49,930 nt of DNA from Gordonia namibiensis NBRC 108229. GTDB taxonomy: Bacteria > Actinomycetota > Actinomycetes > Mycobacteriales > Mycobacteriaceae. Location of the stretch: assembly GCF_000298235.1 (NCBI RefSeq), contig NZ_BAHE01000033.1:1-49930 (forward strand). The letters are read 5' to 3'. Made by a program: the position numbers and the translations under genes. The notes beneath the pieces were generated by a model. That model did not search any database, had not been told where the DNA came from, and saw only the letters and a list, made by a program, of their open reading frames with translations. Below are positions 1 through 8,260 of this stretch, one piece after another (positions within the stretch are counted from its first letter, which is position 1; every line of letters begins with the position of its first letter).

Positions 1-76
1 GGGTGGCGTTGTTGCGCTCTTTCGGACCTGGGTACGACGCGTTCTTTCGGATCAGGGAGCAGCAGCGGGGCGGGGC

Positions 77-1192
77 TCAGGATTCGGTAGCGGGTCCGGT
101 TGTGATCGAGTCGTCGGTGATCCCGGCTGCGCGTCGGGCGGCGAGGCGTCGCTTCTGCGGCTCAATCGTGTAGCGCGGGTTCTTCGCGGATTCGATCCCG
201 GCGTCGAAGACGCCGAAGCGCGTACAGGCCGACGCGGCGAGCAGTGCGACACCCGACGCGACCGCCACCGGCCGGGAGCGTCCGCTGACCAGGGCGCCGA
301 CGCCGCCCGCGACAGCGAGCCGTTCGCTCCACCGCAGGAGCTTTCCGGCCTTGCCGTCGTGCAACGGTTCGGCCGTCACCGGGTCCATGCGGCTCTCCAT
401 GACCCGCATCGCGGTGAGGTCGCCGACGACACCGAGCGCGGCCAGGGTCCGGGCGGGTCCGGCCTGTGACGTCCGGGTGGCGACCAGCGCCAGACCGCTC
501 GACGCCAGGCTGGCGGAACTCACGAAGACGAACGGCAGGTCGCGGTGCATGGCGTTCCAGGTGGGAACAGCGGTGTCCGACAGCAGCACCGCGGTGTACA
601 CGGCCAGCGGCGGACCGGCGACCGCGGCGGCCAGCCCGGCCGGCGCCTCGACCGCACGCAGCACCGGGCGGAGCACGCCGAGGGGCAACCGGGAACCGGT
701 CATCCGGTCGATCTCGCCGACCACCGCCACGCCGAGGGCACCGCTGAACGCCGAGAGGATCCACGAACCGACGCTCATCGGCGAGGTCACCTTGAACGTG
801 CGCAACATGTTGTAGAACCGGTCGGGGCGTCCGAGATCGGCGACGAGTGCGATCGCGCCGAGCCCCACCGCGCCGAGTCCGCCGAGCCGCGCGTTACGGC
901 GCAACTCGTCCCGGCCGGTGAGCTGTGCGCCCGCCGCCAACACGCCCGAGCCTCCGGCGACGCCGCCGAGAAACAGATAAGCGGCGACCTTCTCGTCCCA
1001 TGGCGGCGGCTTGACGACGGGATGTCCGTAGTACGAGGTGAAATCGGCGTCGGGCACCATCGGCATCTCGCGGGTGCCCTCGCCCTGACCGAAGCCTCTG
1101 CGCTGCTTGCGCTTACCGCCGCGGCCGAGTCCGCGCCCGCGACGCCGTGGCGGCTCCGGGGGCCGGAAGGAGTCGAACTCCGACGACGTCAC
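77..1192 (-). CDS. NrfD-type membrane subunit of formate dehydrogenase
   Basis: Predicted quinone-reactive integral membrane subunit that would take electrons from the iron-sulfur subunit encoded just upstream and pass them to menaquinone. The 371-residue protein has a basic, proline- and arginine-rich N-terminus (about residues 1-40) and then a run of hydrophobic segments typical of the NrfD/PsrC family, beginning near AAYLFLGGVAGGSG. I chose the GTG at 1192 because it overlaps the TGA of the beta gene in a GTGA junction, which signals translational coupling; a longer reading frame reaches 1288 but would overlap beta by about 100 bases. It is the last gene of the three-gene operon inside the window. 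E. coli FdnI is a cytochrome b, so this is a different type of membrane anchor. The family call is firm; the quinone used is inferred. Confidence 0.88.
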   Translation of the reverse strand: MTSSEFDSFRPPEPPRRRGRGLGRGGKRKQRRGFGQGEGTREMPMVPDADFTSYYGHPVVKPPPWDEKVAAYLFLGGVAGGSGVLAAGAQLTGRDELRRNARLGGLGAVGLGAIALVADLGRPDRFYNMLRTFKVTSPMSVGSWILSAFSGALGVAVVGEIDRMTGSRLPLGVLRPVLRAVEAPAGLAAAVAGPPLAVYTAVLLSDTAVPTWNAMHRDLPFVFVSSASLASSGLALVATRTSQAGPARTLAALGVVGDLTAMRVMESRMDPVTAEPLHDGKAGKLLRWSERLAVAGGVGALVSGRSRPVAVASGVALLAASACTRFGVFDAGIESAKNPRYTIEPQKRRLAARRAAGITDDSITTGPATES

Positions 1193-2217
1193 CGGCCACC
1201 TCGCAGGAACGACACGGCGGCCGCGGCCAGCATGCCCACCGCCGCGACACCGGCCCGCTTGTACATCGACGGCAGATCGGCGGTGCACACGCGCGGATCC
1301 GGTGGCAGACCGTAGACCTCGGGTTCGTCGAGCAGCAGGAACACCGAACCGGTACCGCCGACACCGTCATTGGGATTGGCGCCGTAGAGACGCGCCTCGG
1401 TCATACCCTGCTCGTGGAGTTGCGCGACGCGGGTCTGGGCGTCGGCGACGAGGTCGTCGTGGTCGCCGTACTTGATCGACGTGGTGGGACAGGTCTTCGC
1501 GCACGCGGGCGTCTCGTCGTCGAGGAGTCGGTCGTAGCAGAGCGTGCACTTCTGTGCGACGCCGCGTTTCGGCACCTCGGGTTGTTCGCCCTTGCGTTCC
1601 CCGGATCGGGTCGTCGGCGCGGCGGTACCGTCGGCGCGGCGTTCGACGACGCCGAACGGGCAACCGGCAACGCATGTTCCGCACCCGTTGCAGACGTCGT
1701 CCTGGATGACCACGGTCCCGAATTCGGTGCGGAACAGCGCTCCGGTGGGGCACACGTCGAGACACCCGGCGTGCGTGCAGTGCTTACAGACGTCGGAGGA
1801 CATGAGCCAGCGGAACTCGGGGGTGTCCGGGGGCGTGAGATTTCCGTCTCCGGTGGTACCGGCCGACGGGTCTCGCCGGTCGGCACCACCGAACCCCTCA
1901 TCGCCGGGCATGGACGGCATGCCCAGTCCGACCAGTGCACGGCCCGACTCGCGGGCCTCGGCGATGCGGTCGGCGCTCTGTTCGATGAAAGCGACGTGTC
2001 GCCATGTGCTGGCACCGAGCGCGACGGTGTTGTCATACGACATGCCGGTCAGTTCGAGGTCGCCGTCGCGAGGGTTGGAATTCCATTCCTTGCAGGCGAC
2101 CTCACAGGCCTTGCAGCCGATGCAGATCGAGGTGTCGGTGAAGAATCCCCTCCGGTTCTCGTGCGTGTGCCATCCGACGTCGGAGGTCGGATCGGTCGGT
2201 CCGGACAGCTGCCCCAT
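1189..2217 (-). CDS. fdhB: Formate dehydrogenase iron-sulfur (beta) subunit
   Basis: Electron-transfer subunit carrying four ferredoxin-type cysteine clusters between the alpha active site and the membrane subunit. Of 342 residues, Cys groups lie at about 32-42 (CIGCKACEVAC), 144-156 (CKHCTHAGCLDVC), 176-186 (CNGCGTCVAGC) and 224-243 (CTLC plus CAKTC). This is the four-cluster layout of FdnH/HybA/DmsB proteins. A hydrophobic stretch at about 321-338 near the C-terminus probably anchors it, as the C-terminal helix of FdnH does. The ATG at 2217 directly follows the TAG stop of the alpha gene with no spacer, and its stop overlaps the next start, so the three genes are translationally coupled. 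Confidence 0.93.
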   Translation of the reverse strand: MGQLSGPTDPTSDVGWHTHENRRGFFTDTSICIGCKACEVACKEWNSNPRDGDLELTGMSYDNTVALGASTWRHVAFIEQSADRIAEARESGRALVGLGMPSMPGDEGFGGADRRDPSAGTTGDGNLTPPDTPEFRWLMSSDVCKHCTHAGCLDVCPTGALFRTEFGTVVIQDDVCNGCGTCVAGCPFGVVERRADGTAAPTTRSGERKGEQPEVPKRGVAQKCTLCYDRLLDDETPACAKTCPTTSIKYGDHDDLVADAQTRVAQLHEQGMTEARLYGANPNDGVGGTGSVFLLLDEPEVYGLPPDPRVCTADLPSMYKRAGVAAVGMLAAAAVSFLRGGR

Positions 2218-5200
2218 CTACTCCTCCGCCTTTCCGGTGATGTGCTGGTTGTCGGTCTCGGTCGTCACTCCGGCACGCTCCTGGTACGCACGTACCAGTT
2301 CGATCAGGGCTGCGCCCTGGGGTCGACGGCCGGCGACCACGTCGCACGAACCGACCTTCGACTCCTGGATCTGCACGTTGGGATCCAGTGTGACCCCGAT
2401 CAGGTCGTTGGCGGCATCACCGCTGACCACGGCGTCGGAGCCGACGCCCCAGTGGTACGGAAGGCCCACCTGGTGCACCTGACGGCCGTTGATGGTCAAC
2501 GGTGTCATCCGGTCGGTCACCAGGACACGCGCCTCGATGGCACCGCGCGGCGAGATGATCGTCGCCCACCCCTCGTTGCTCAGTCCGCGCTCGGCGGCCA
2601 GTTGCGGGGAGATCTCGCAGAACATCTCGGGCTGGAGTTCCGACAGATACGGCGTCCAGCGGCTCATTCCGCCCGCGGTGTGGTGTTCGGTGAGCCGGTA
2701 GGTGGTGAAGACGAACGGGTACACATCGGCGCCGGGCATCTCGCCGCTGGGGGCGTCGAGGTTGTCCTCGCGTGGGAAGAGCACCCGCGCCGGCGACTGC
2801 TGTTGCGGATACAGCGAGTTGACCACCGGCGATTCCTGGGGTTCGTAATGGGTCGGGAGCGGGCCGTCGACGAGTCCGCGGGGCGCGAAAAGCCAACCCT
2901 TGCCGTCGGCCTGCATGATGAACGGGTCGTCGCCGCACAGCGCGGCGACGCCGCCGAGCGACGGATCCGGTTGGGCGTCGGGGGCGAGGTCGACCGGGAA
3001 GTCCGGCACGTCGGGGCCCACCCAGCGGCCGGCGTCGGCGTCCCACTCCAGGTACCGCTTACGCTCGCTCCACGGTCTGCCGTCGGGATCGGCGGAGGCG
3101 CGGTTGTAGAGGATCCGACGGTCCGCCGGCCACACCCAGCCCCACTCGTGCTGCGTGACGCCGCCGCCACCCTGGGGAGTGCGTCGAGCCGCCATGTTGT
3201 GGGCGTCCGCATAGACGCCGGTGTAGATCCAGCAACCGCCGGCGGTCGAGCCGTCCCGTTCCATCTCGGTGTACGACGTCAGGTTCTTGCCGGCATCGGG
3301 TCCGGAGACGTGGTACCCGTTGATCTCCGACAGCACGGCCTCGGGTTCGGGGTTCCCGTGTTCGTCTACGGGATAGTCCCAGGTGAGATCGAGCAGCGGC
3401 CGGTCACGTTCGTCGGTCGAGTCGGCGAGACGCTCGCGGATGCGACGCCCTAGTTCGAAGAAGAAGTCCATCTCGCTCTGGCACTGGCCGGGCGGTTGGA
3501 CAGCCTGATGGCGCCACTGCACCATCCGCTGGGTCTGGGTGAACGAGCCGGCCTTCTCCACATGGGTGGCGGCGGGCAGAAAGAAGACCTCGGTCGCGAT
3601 GTCCTCGGTGCGCAACTCACCCGAGTCGATCTCCGGGCCTTCCTTCCACCACGTCGCCGACTCGATCATGTTGAGATCGCGCACCACGAGCCATTTCAGG
3701 TGAGACATCGCCATCCGCGCCTGGCGCCCGTTGGCCGAGCCGACGGCGGGGTTCTGCCCGAGGATGAAATAGCCGTCGACCTTGTCGGCGAGCATGTCCA
3801 CCGTCGTCTGGAAGGTGCCGGCGGGACCCGTCAGGCGTGGGAGATGGTCGAAACACCAATCGTTCTCGGCGGTCGCGGCATCTCCGAACCAGGCCTTGAG
3901 GAGGCTCACCATGTAGTCCTCGGCGTTGGCCCAGTAGCCCTTCTCGTTCTTCGACGTGATCGCCTCGATGTAGTCGTCGAAGGTGTCGTGTTTACCTGCA
4001 GACGGCATCGGCAGATAGCCGGGCAGGAGATTGAACAGCGTGGGAATGTCGGTCGAACCCTGGATGCTCGCGTGGCCGCGCAGCGCCATGATGCCGCCAC
4101 CCGGACGTCCGACATTGCCGAGGAGGAGTTGCAACACCGACGCGGCGCGGATGAACTGCGATCCGAAGGTGTGCTGGGTCCAACCGGTCGCGTAGCCGAA
4201 GCACGTTGTGCGATCACGTCCGGAGTTGTCGGTGACCGACCGGGCGAGGTACTCGAAGTCCTCCACGGAGATGCCGCACATGTCGCGCACCATCTCGGGT
4301 GTGTAGCGCGAGTAGTGCCGCCGCACGATCTGGAAGACGCTCCGCGGGTGTTCCAGCGACTCGTCGCGCAACGTGGCGCCGTGCTCGAGGGGCGGTCCGC
4401 CGGAACCGTGTTCGTGGCCGACCGCTCGGTCCGTGGCGGACGCACCCGTGTCCGGCCCGCCGGGCGAATCCACCGTTCCGTCGGCGGACTTCGGTCCCGG
4501 TTCTTCGTAGGCCCACGAGCTGGCGTCGTATTCGCCTGTCTCCGCGTCGAATCCGGAGAAGAGGCCGTCGAGATCCTCGGTGTCGCGGAAGTCCTCCGAC
4601 ACCAGCGTCGCCGCATTGGTGTAGGCGACCACGTACTCGCGGAAGTACTTCTCGTGGCTGATCGCGTAGTTGATCAGCGCGCCGAGCAGGACGACGTCGG
4701 AGCCGGCACGGATCGAGATGTGCTTGTCGGCCACCGCCGAGGTCCGCGTGAACCGCGGGTCGACATGGATGATGCGCGCACCGCGGGACTTTGCTTCAGC
4801 GACCCACTGGAAACCCACCGGGTGTGCCTCGGCCATGTTTCCACCCATGAGGATGATGCAATCGGCGTTGGCCATGTCCTGCAGTGATTGCGTTGCGCCG
4901 CCGCGTCCGAACGAGGCCCCCAGACCGGGAACCGTGGCGGAGTGTCATATGCGGGCTTGGTTCTCGATCTGGATCGCGCCCGCCGCGGTGAAGAGCTTCT
5001 TGATCAGATAGTTCTCTTCGTTGTCGAGGGTGGCGCCGCCCAGCGACGCGATGCCCATCGTCCGACGCAGTGGACGGCCCGCGTCGTCGCGGTCCTGCCA
5101 TCCCCGGCGCCGCGCCTCGAGGAAACGGTCGGCGATCATGTCGATCGCGGTGTCGCGGTCGAGGTCCTGCCACTCGGTCGCGTACGGCGCCCGATAGCGG

Positions 5201-5529
5201 ATCGTGGTCTGGCGTAGCGGGTTGTTGACGAGCTGTTCGCTCGACGCCCCCTTGGGGCACAACCGGCCGCGGGAGATCGGGGAGTCGGGATCGCCTTCGA
5301 TCTGGACGACACGCTCGTCCTTCACGTACACCTTCTGCCCGCATCCGACCGCGCAGAACGGGCACACGCTCTGCACCACCCGGTCGGCGGTGGCCGTCCG
5401 CGGCTCGATGGCCCGTGTCCTCGCCGACGTGACGGCCGGTCCGCGTCCGAAGACGTCGCCCGACCGGAGCTGGCGGAACACCGGCCATTCGAGGGGGCTG
5501 AAGGCTGGCACGAGTTCGAGTCTAATCAC
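2218..5529 (-). CDS. fdhA: Selenocysteine-containing formate dehydrogenase alpha subunit (molybdopterin)
   Basis: Catalytic subunit oxidising formate to CO2 with a bis-molybdopterin Mo/W centre, related to E. coli FdnG. The N-terminus binds one 4Fe-4S cluster (Cys56, Cys59, Cys63, Cys91). Codon 195 is an in-frame TGA (4947-4945); its context IENQARI-stop-HSATVPGL matches the family pattern NQARxUHxxTVxxL, so it must encode selenocysteine, followed by the conserved His196. Downstream come FGRGGATQS and MGGNMAEAHPVGFQW, both FdnG hallmarks. Read through, the protein is 1103 residues, longer than FdnG (about 1015), partly because of a Gly/Pro/Asp-rich insert at about 330-380. No twin-arginine signal is visible, so the active site is probably cytoplasmic, unlike FdnG. 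The GTG start at 5529 has only a weak ribosome site; a GTG six codons later is possible. A standard gene finder would split this gene at 4945. Confidence 0.95.
4915..4933 (-). promoter_or_regulatory. Bacterial SECIS element
   Basis: mRNA hairpin 12 to 30 bases after the UGA: 5' arm GGUUCCC, loop GGUCU, 3' arm GGGGGCC, giving seven pairs (five Watson-Crick and two G-U). As I recall the E. coli fdhF SECIS, its apical loop is also GGUCU(G) and begins the same 19 bases after UGA, with GGUU at the same place in the 5' arm. This is what SelB recognises to deliver Sec-tRNA. It lies within the coding sequence and is read as the residues around TVPGLGAS. Confidence 0.92.
4945..4947 (-). other. In-frame TGA recoded as selenocysteine (Sec195)
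   Basis: TGA on the minus strand inside the formate dehydrogenase alpha gene. Strong family conservation continues in the same frame on both sides (NQARI before, H-SATVPGLGASFGRG after), and the position (residue 195) equals the selenocysteine of E. coli FdnG (residue 196 as I recall). A SECIS-like hairpin begins 12 bases after it. Neither selA, selB, selC nor selD is in this window, so they must lie elsewhere in the genome. Confidence 0.95.
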
Positions 5530-5606
5530 TCTCGCGAGCTGCGTGCTGGCATCATCGCCACCATGAACCGAACGCCACCTCCTCTCCGCGTCGTCGGGGG
5601 CGTGCG

Positions 5607-6707
5607 ATGAGCAGGATGGATGCCGTCGAGCTGCCGGTCACCGCGCTCGGCGAATTCCTCGAGTCGACGGCCTTCGCGGAGATGCTCGACCCGGAGGACG
5701 AGCGATCCGCCTCCCGGGACGCGCGAGCGCGGAAGGCCGAGGTCGTCGACGTCGTGCGCGCGATCGACGCCCACGCAGGTCGACGGTTCGTCGACCGTGA
5801 GCGCGCCGGCGAGGTCATCATCGGCGGTCTGCGCGGAGGCGGACTCGGTGTGCGTCCCACGGTGGTCGATGCGGTTCTCAACCTCTTGCGGCCGGTCGGG
5901 GTCGCGGCGCCGGGCGTCCCCAAACCCGTTCCCCTCGAGGTCCAGTCGGTGCTCGGCGTCTACATCTACGCACTGGTCGATCCGCGTGATGCGTCCGTGT
6001 TCTACGTGGGCGCGGGACGCGGCAACCGCGTCCACCACCACGCCCGCGCGGCGCTGGCCGGCGTCACGCCCGATGCCGCGGAAGCGGTGGGGGAGGCCGA
6101 CTCGTCGGCGATCTGGACCTCGACCGAGGACCGCATCCGAGACATCGACGCCGATGGTTTCGGTGTGGAGCACTGGATTCTCCGCCACGGCGACGACGTC
6201 GTCGACTCTGCCGAGGCGTTGGCATCGTATGTGCAGAAGTTCACGGTCGAGTTCGCTGATCTGGCACGACTCCCGCTGACGAACAGCGTGCACAGTGGCG
6301 CGATCCAGCTCGACGAGATGGTGCTGCAGTACGCGGCGCCGCTCGCACCTCCGCTGCCCGAGCCGTGCGTGTTGGTGAAGGTCGACGACTCCGCGCGACC
6401 CGACGCCGGCGCCGAACAGATCTACGAGTGGGCGCGCAGCGGCTGGCGGGCCGGACCCCATCGCACTGTGCCCGACCTCCCGGTCCTGGTTTTCGCCGAG
6501 GACATCGTGCGCGCGGTGCACCGCGTCGACTACTGGGAGGCGTACCAGGACGCCGACGGAAACCTCGACCCGAAACGGTGGGTCTACACCGGCGCGCCGG
6601 ATGCCGAACTGGAGCAGCGGTACGTCGGCACGAGTCTGCGCGAGGTCCGCGAACGCCGCGGTGGGAAGTGGAACCACAACGGATGGCATCCGTACGGGCA
6701 GGTGTGA
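5607..6707 (+). CDS. GIY-YIG domain protein of the LEM-3/COG3680 type
   Basis: A 366-residue protein of unknown biological role. The centre carries a GIY-YIG-like nuclease core: VYIYALVD at about 118-125 and VFYVGAGRGNRV at about 131-142 followed by three histidines (143-145). This matches the variant seen in LEM-3/ANKLE1-like proteins and bacterial COG3680. About 110 residues precede the core, and after it comes a long C-terminal part with EQIYEWARSGWR and WNHNGWHPYG, which I cannot assign. It is transcribed divergently from the formate dehydrogenase operon across 77 bases and ends near a large hairpin. A nuclease function is inferred from the fold; it could also be a structure-specific DNA binding or repair protein. 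Confidence 0.7.
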   Translation: MSRMDAVELPVTALGEFLESTAFAEMLDPEDERSASRDARARKAEVVDVVRAIDAHAGRRFVDRERAGEVIIGGLRGGGLGVRPTVVDAVLNLLRPVGVAAPGVPKPVPLEVQSVLGVYIYALVDPRDASVFYVGAGRGNRVHHHARAALAGVTPDAAEAVGEADSSAIWTSTEDRIRDIDADGFGVEHWILRHGDDVVDSAEALASYVQKFTVEFADLARLPLTNSVHSGAIQLDEMVLQYAAPLAPPLPEPCVLVKVDDSARPDAGAEQIYEWARSGWRAGPHRTVPDLPVLVFAEDIVRAVHRVDYWEAYQDADGNLDPKRWVYTGAPDAELEQRYVGTSLREVRERRGGKWNHNGWHPYGQV

Positions 6708-6734
6708 CCGCCGCGTACTCGGCCGCCCGACGAA

Positions 6735-6821
6735 AAACGCCCCTGAAAGAAACCCTCCAGAGAGGCGGCGTCGACACCATGTCGACGGCGGTCCCGTGGA
6801 GGGCGTTCTTCAGGGGCGTTT
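6735..6821. terminator. Nested three-level hairpin between convergent genes
   Basis: An 87-base region folds on both strands. The outer arms are 13 bases and perfectly complementary (6735-6747 with 6809-6821), a 5x5 internal loop follows, then a 7-base stem (CCCTCCA 6753-6759 with TGGAGGG 6797-6803), and inside sits a separate hairpin CGTCGAC-5-GTCGACG (6769-6787). T-rich sequence follows on the minus strand (GGGGCGTTTTTCG) and weaker T runs on the plus strand. It lies between the convergent GIY-YIG and sigK genes, which fits a bidirectional terminator, although it is much more elaborate than most. A small mobile or REP-type element is an alternative. Confidence 0.65.
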
Positions 6822-6852
6822 CTCAGGGGTGCTTTTCAGCGCGGGAGCGGGA

Positions 6853-7413
6853 CTAGCCGGTCGCGGCCAGGCCCGGCACGGTCTGACGCAGCCGGATGAG
6901 GCCGTCGCGGATGCGTGACTTGACCGTGGGGAGCGCGACGTCGAGGTGCTCGGCGACCTCGCGGTAGGTGAGGCCGTGGAAGTAGGCCAGCTCGATGGCC
7001 TGCCGCTGGATGGGGGTGAGGCTCTCGAGCCCGGTGTGGATCAGGCGGGCGATCTCGCGACGTTCGACCGACTCGCTGACGTCGTCGACCTCGCGGGCGG
7101 TGTCGGCGATGCCGTAGGCGACGGTGCGTCGGGTCGCGGCGGACTCCGACCGGACGCGGTCGACGGCCCGACGGTGAGCCAGGGTCAGAATCCAGGACAG
7201 TGCCGAACCGGAGCGGGGGTCGTAGGTCTCGGCGTTGCGCCAGACGGCCAGGAAGGTCTCCTGTGTGGCTTCCTCGCTGTAGCCGGGGTCGCGCAACACT
7301 CGCAGTGTCATGCCGTACACCCGGTCACAGGTGGCGTCGTAGAACTGGGCGAAGGCGTCCATGTCTCCGGTCGCCACGCGGGCAAGGAGGTTGTTCAGGT
7401 CGGATTCATGCAT
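6853..7413 (-). CDS. sigK: ECF sigma factor, SigK-like
   Basis: RNA polymerase sigma factor of the extracytoplasmic group, 186 residues, the usual SigK length. Region 2 is seen at about 17-88 (DAFAQFYDATCDRVYGMTLR through SWILTLAHRRAVDRVR) and region 4 at about 128-180 (LTPIQRQAIELAYFHGLTYR, then a helix-turn-helix ending VKSRIRDGLIRLR). I chose the ATG at 7413 because AAGGAG stands 7 bases before it; the open frame continues upstream to 7710 but the extra residues look non-coding. In mycobacteria sigK is followed by the anti-sigma gene rskA. Here the gene ends at a terminator-like hairpin with no anti-sigma gene, so its regulator must be elsewhere or of another kind. Confidence 0.83.
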   Translation of the reverse strand: MHESDLNNLLARVATGDMDAFAQFYDATCDRVYGMTLRVLRDPGYSEEATQETFLAVWRNAETYDPRSGSALSWILTLAHRRAVDRVRSESAATRRTVAYGIADTAREVDDVSESVERREIARLIHTGLESLTPIQRQAIELAYFHGLTYREVAEHLDVALPTVKSRIRDGLIRLRQTVPGLAATG

Positions 7414-7636
7414 CACGAAACTCCTTGGCGCAGTGGGGTTGTCACGCTTCCGGAGCGGGGTTGGGCGTCGGTGCCGGAGTGCTCTCGGTGCGATGAGTTC
7501 AACGCTATGCGGGCGCCGGCAGAAAGTGACCATCGAGAGACACAACGGGATGCTTTCGAAATCCTTGGTAACGGAACGATAACGGCGGCCATCTGTCGTG
7601 ACCGTGCCGTAGCCTCCTCGCCACGAGAGGAGACGT

Positions 7637-8230
7637 ATGTCCGAGGACACGATAGCGGGGCCGGACGGTCGGCTGCGTTGCTTCTGGGCGGGCCGCGAGC
7701 CGGAGACCACCTACCACGACACCGAATGGGGATTCCCGACCACCGACGATACGTCGTTGTTCGAGCGCGTGTGCCTCGAAGGCTTCCAGTCGGGCCTCAG
7801 TTGGCGCACGATCCTGCTCAAACGGGAGAACTTCCGGGCCGCCTTCGCCGGCTTCGACGTGGAGAAGGTCGCGCGGTTCACCGACGCCGATGTCATGCGT
7901 CTGTTGGGCGACGCGGGCATCATCCGGCACCGCGGCAAGATCGAGGCGGCGATCAACAACGCACAGCGGGCCATCGACCTCATCGACGAATACGGTTCGC
8001 TCGAGTCGTACTTCTGGGGATATGCCCCCGCCGGTGATCACGTACCGAACTCGATGACAATTTCGCCGGAGTCGATCGCGATGTCGAAGGACCTCAAGAA
8101 GCGTGGTTGGCGTTTCGTGGGGCCGACCACGATGTTCGCACTGATGCAGGCGACTGGGATCGTCAACGATCACGCCTATGAATGCGTCATTCGGGACGAG
8201 GTGAGTGTCGCACTCCGGCAGCGATTGTAG
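7637..8230 (+). CDS. tag: DNA-3-methyladenine glycosylase I
   Basis: Base-excision repair enzyme that removes 3-methyladenine from alkylated DNA. The 197 residues show the Tag family signatures: an N-terminal cysteine in LRCFWAG, YHDTEWG with the first zinc histidine, the block FQSGLSWRTILLKRENFR, WRFVGPTTMFALMQATGIVN, and NDHAYECV carrying the C-terminal His and Cys zinc ligands. GAGGAG stands a few bases before the ATG. It is divergent from sigK across 223 bases. The last codons overlap the operator of the downstream island, so the next gene probably has its own promoter. Confidence 0.93.
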   Translation: MSEDTIAGPDGRLRCFWAGREPETTYHDTEWGFPTTDDTSLFERVCLEGFQSGLSWRTILLKRENFRAAFAGFDVEKVARFTDADVMRLLGDAGIIRHRGKIEAAINNAQRAIDLIDEYGSLESYFWGYAPAGDHVPNSMTISPESIAMSKDLKKRGWRFVGPTTMFALMQATGIVNDHAYECVIRDEVSVALRQRL

Positions 8231-8235
8231 ACAAT
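8224..8235. promoter_or_regulatory. Palindromic operator, copy 1 (ATTGTAGACAAT)
   Basis: Perfect inverted repeat ATTGT-AG-ACAAT overlapping the tag stop codon, 26 bases before the start of the first racemase-like gene. The same arms with a 2-base centre recur at 11083-11094 and 25100-25111, each time just before the first gene of a catabolic transcription unit. The TTGT-NN-ACAA form fits the operators of FadR/FCD-type GntR regulators, and one is encoded at 13049. Confidence 0.72.
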
Positions 8236-8260
8236 CAAACAATGTGCCATCATCCGGAGC

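Noticed and set aside
1..76. A selC tRNA or the end of another gene beside the formate dehydrogenase operon
   Set aside because: No tRNA-like folding or CCA end was found, and the short plus-strand frame there cannot be judged from so few codons.
1147..3453. A 768-codon open frame on the plus strand opposite the formate dehydrogenase genes
   Set aside because: It is antisense to clearly conserved genes, and its composition (His/Gly/Val/Arg-rich, no motifs) is that of the mirror frame of GC-rich coding DNA. Similar long antisense frames at 39100-40416 and 7505-8971 were dropped for the same reason.
2218..4875. Reading this frame as a separate molybdopterin oxidoreductase gene starting at ATG 4875
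   Set aside because: Family sequence continues without a break upstream through the TGA at 4945 into the N-terminal Fe-S domain, so the ATG is internal (Met219) to one selenoprotein gene.
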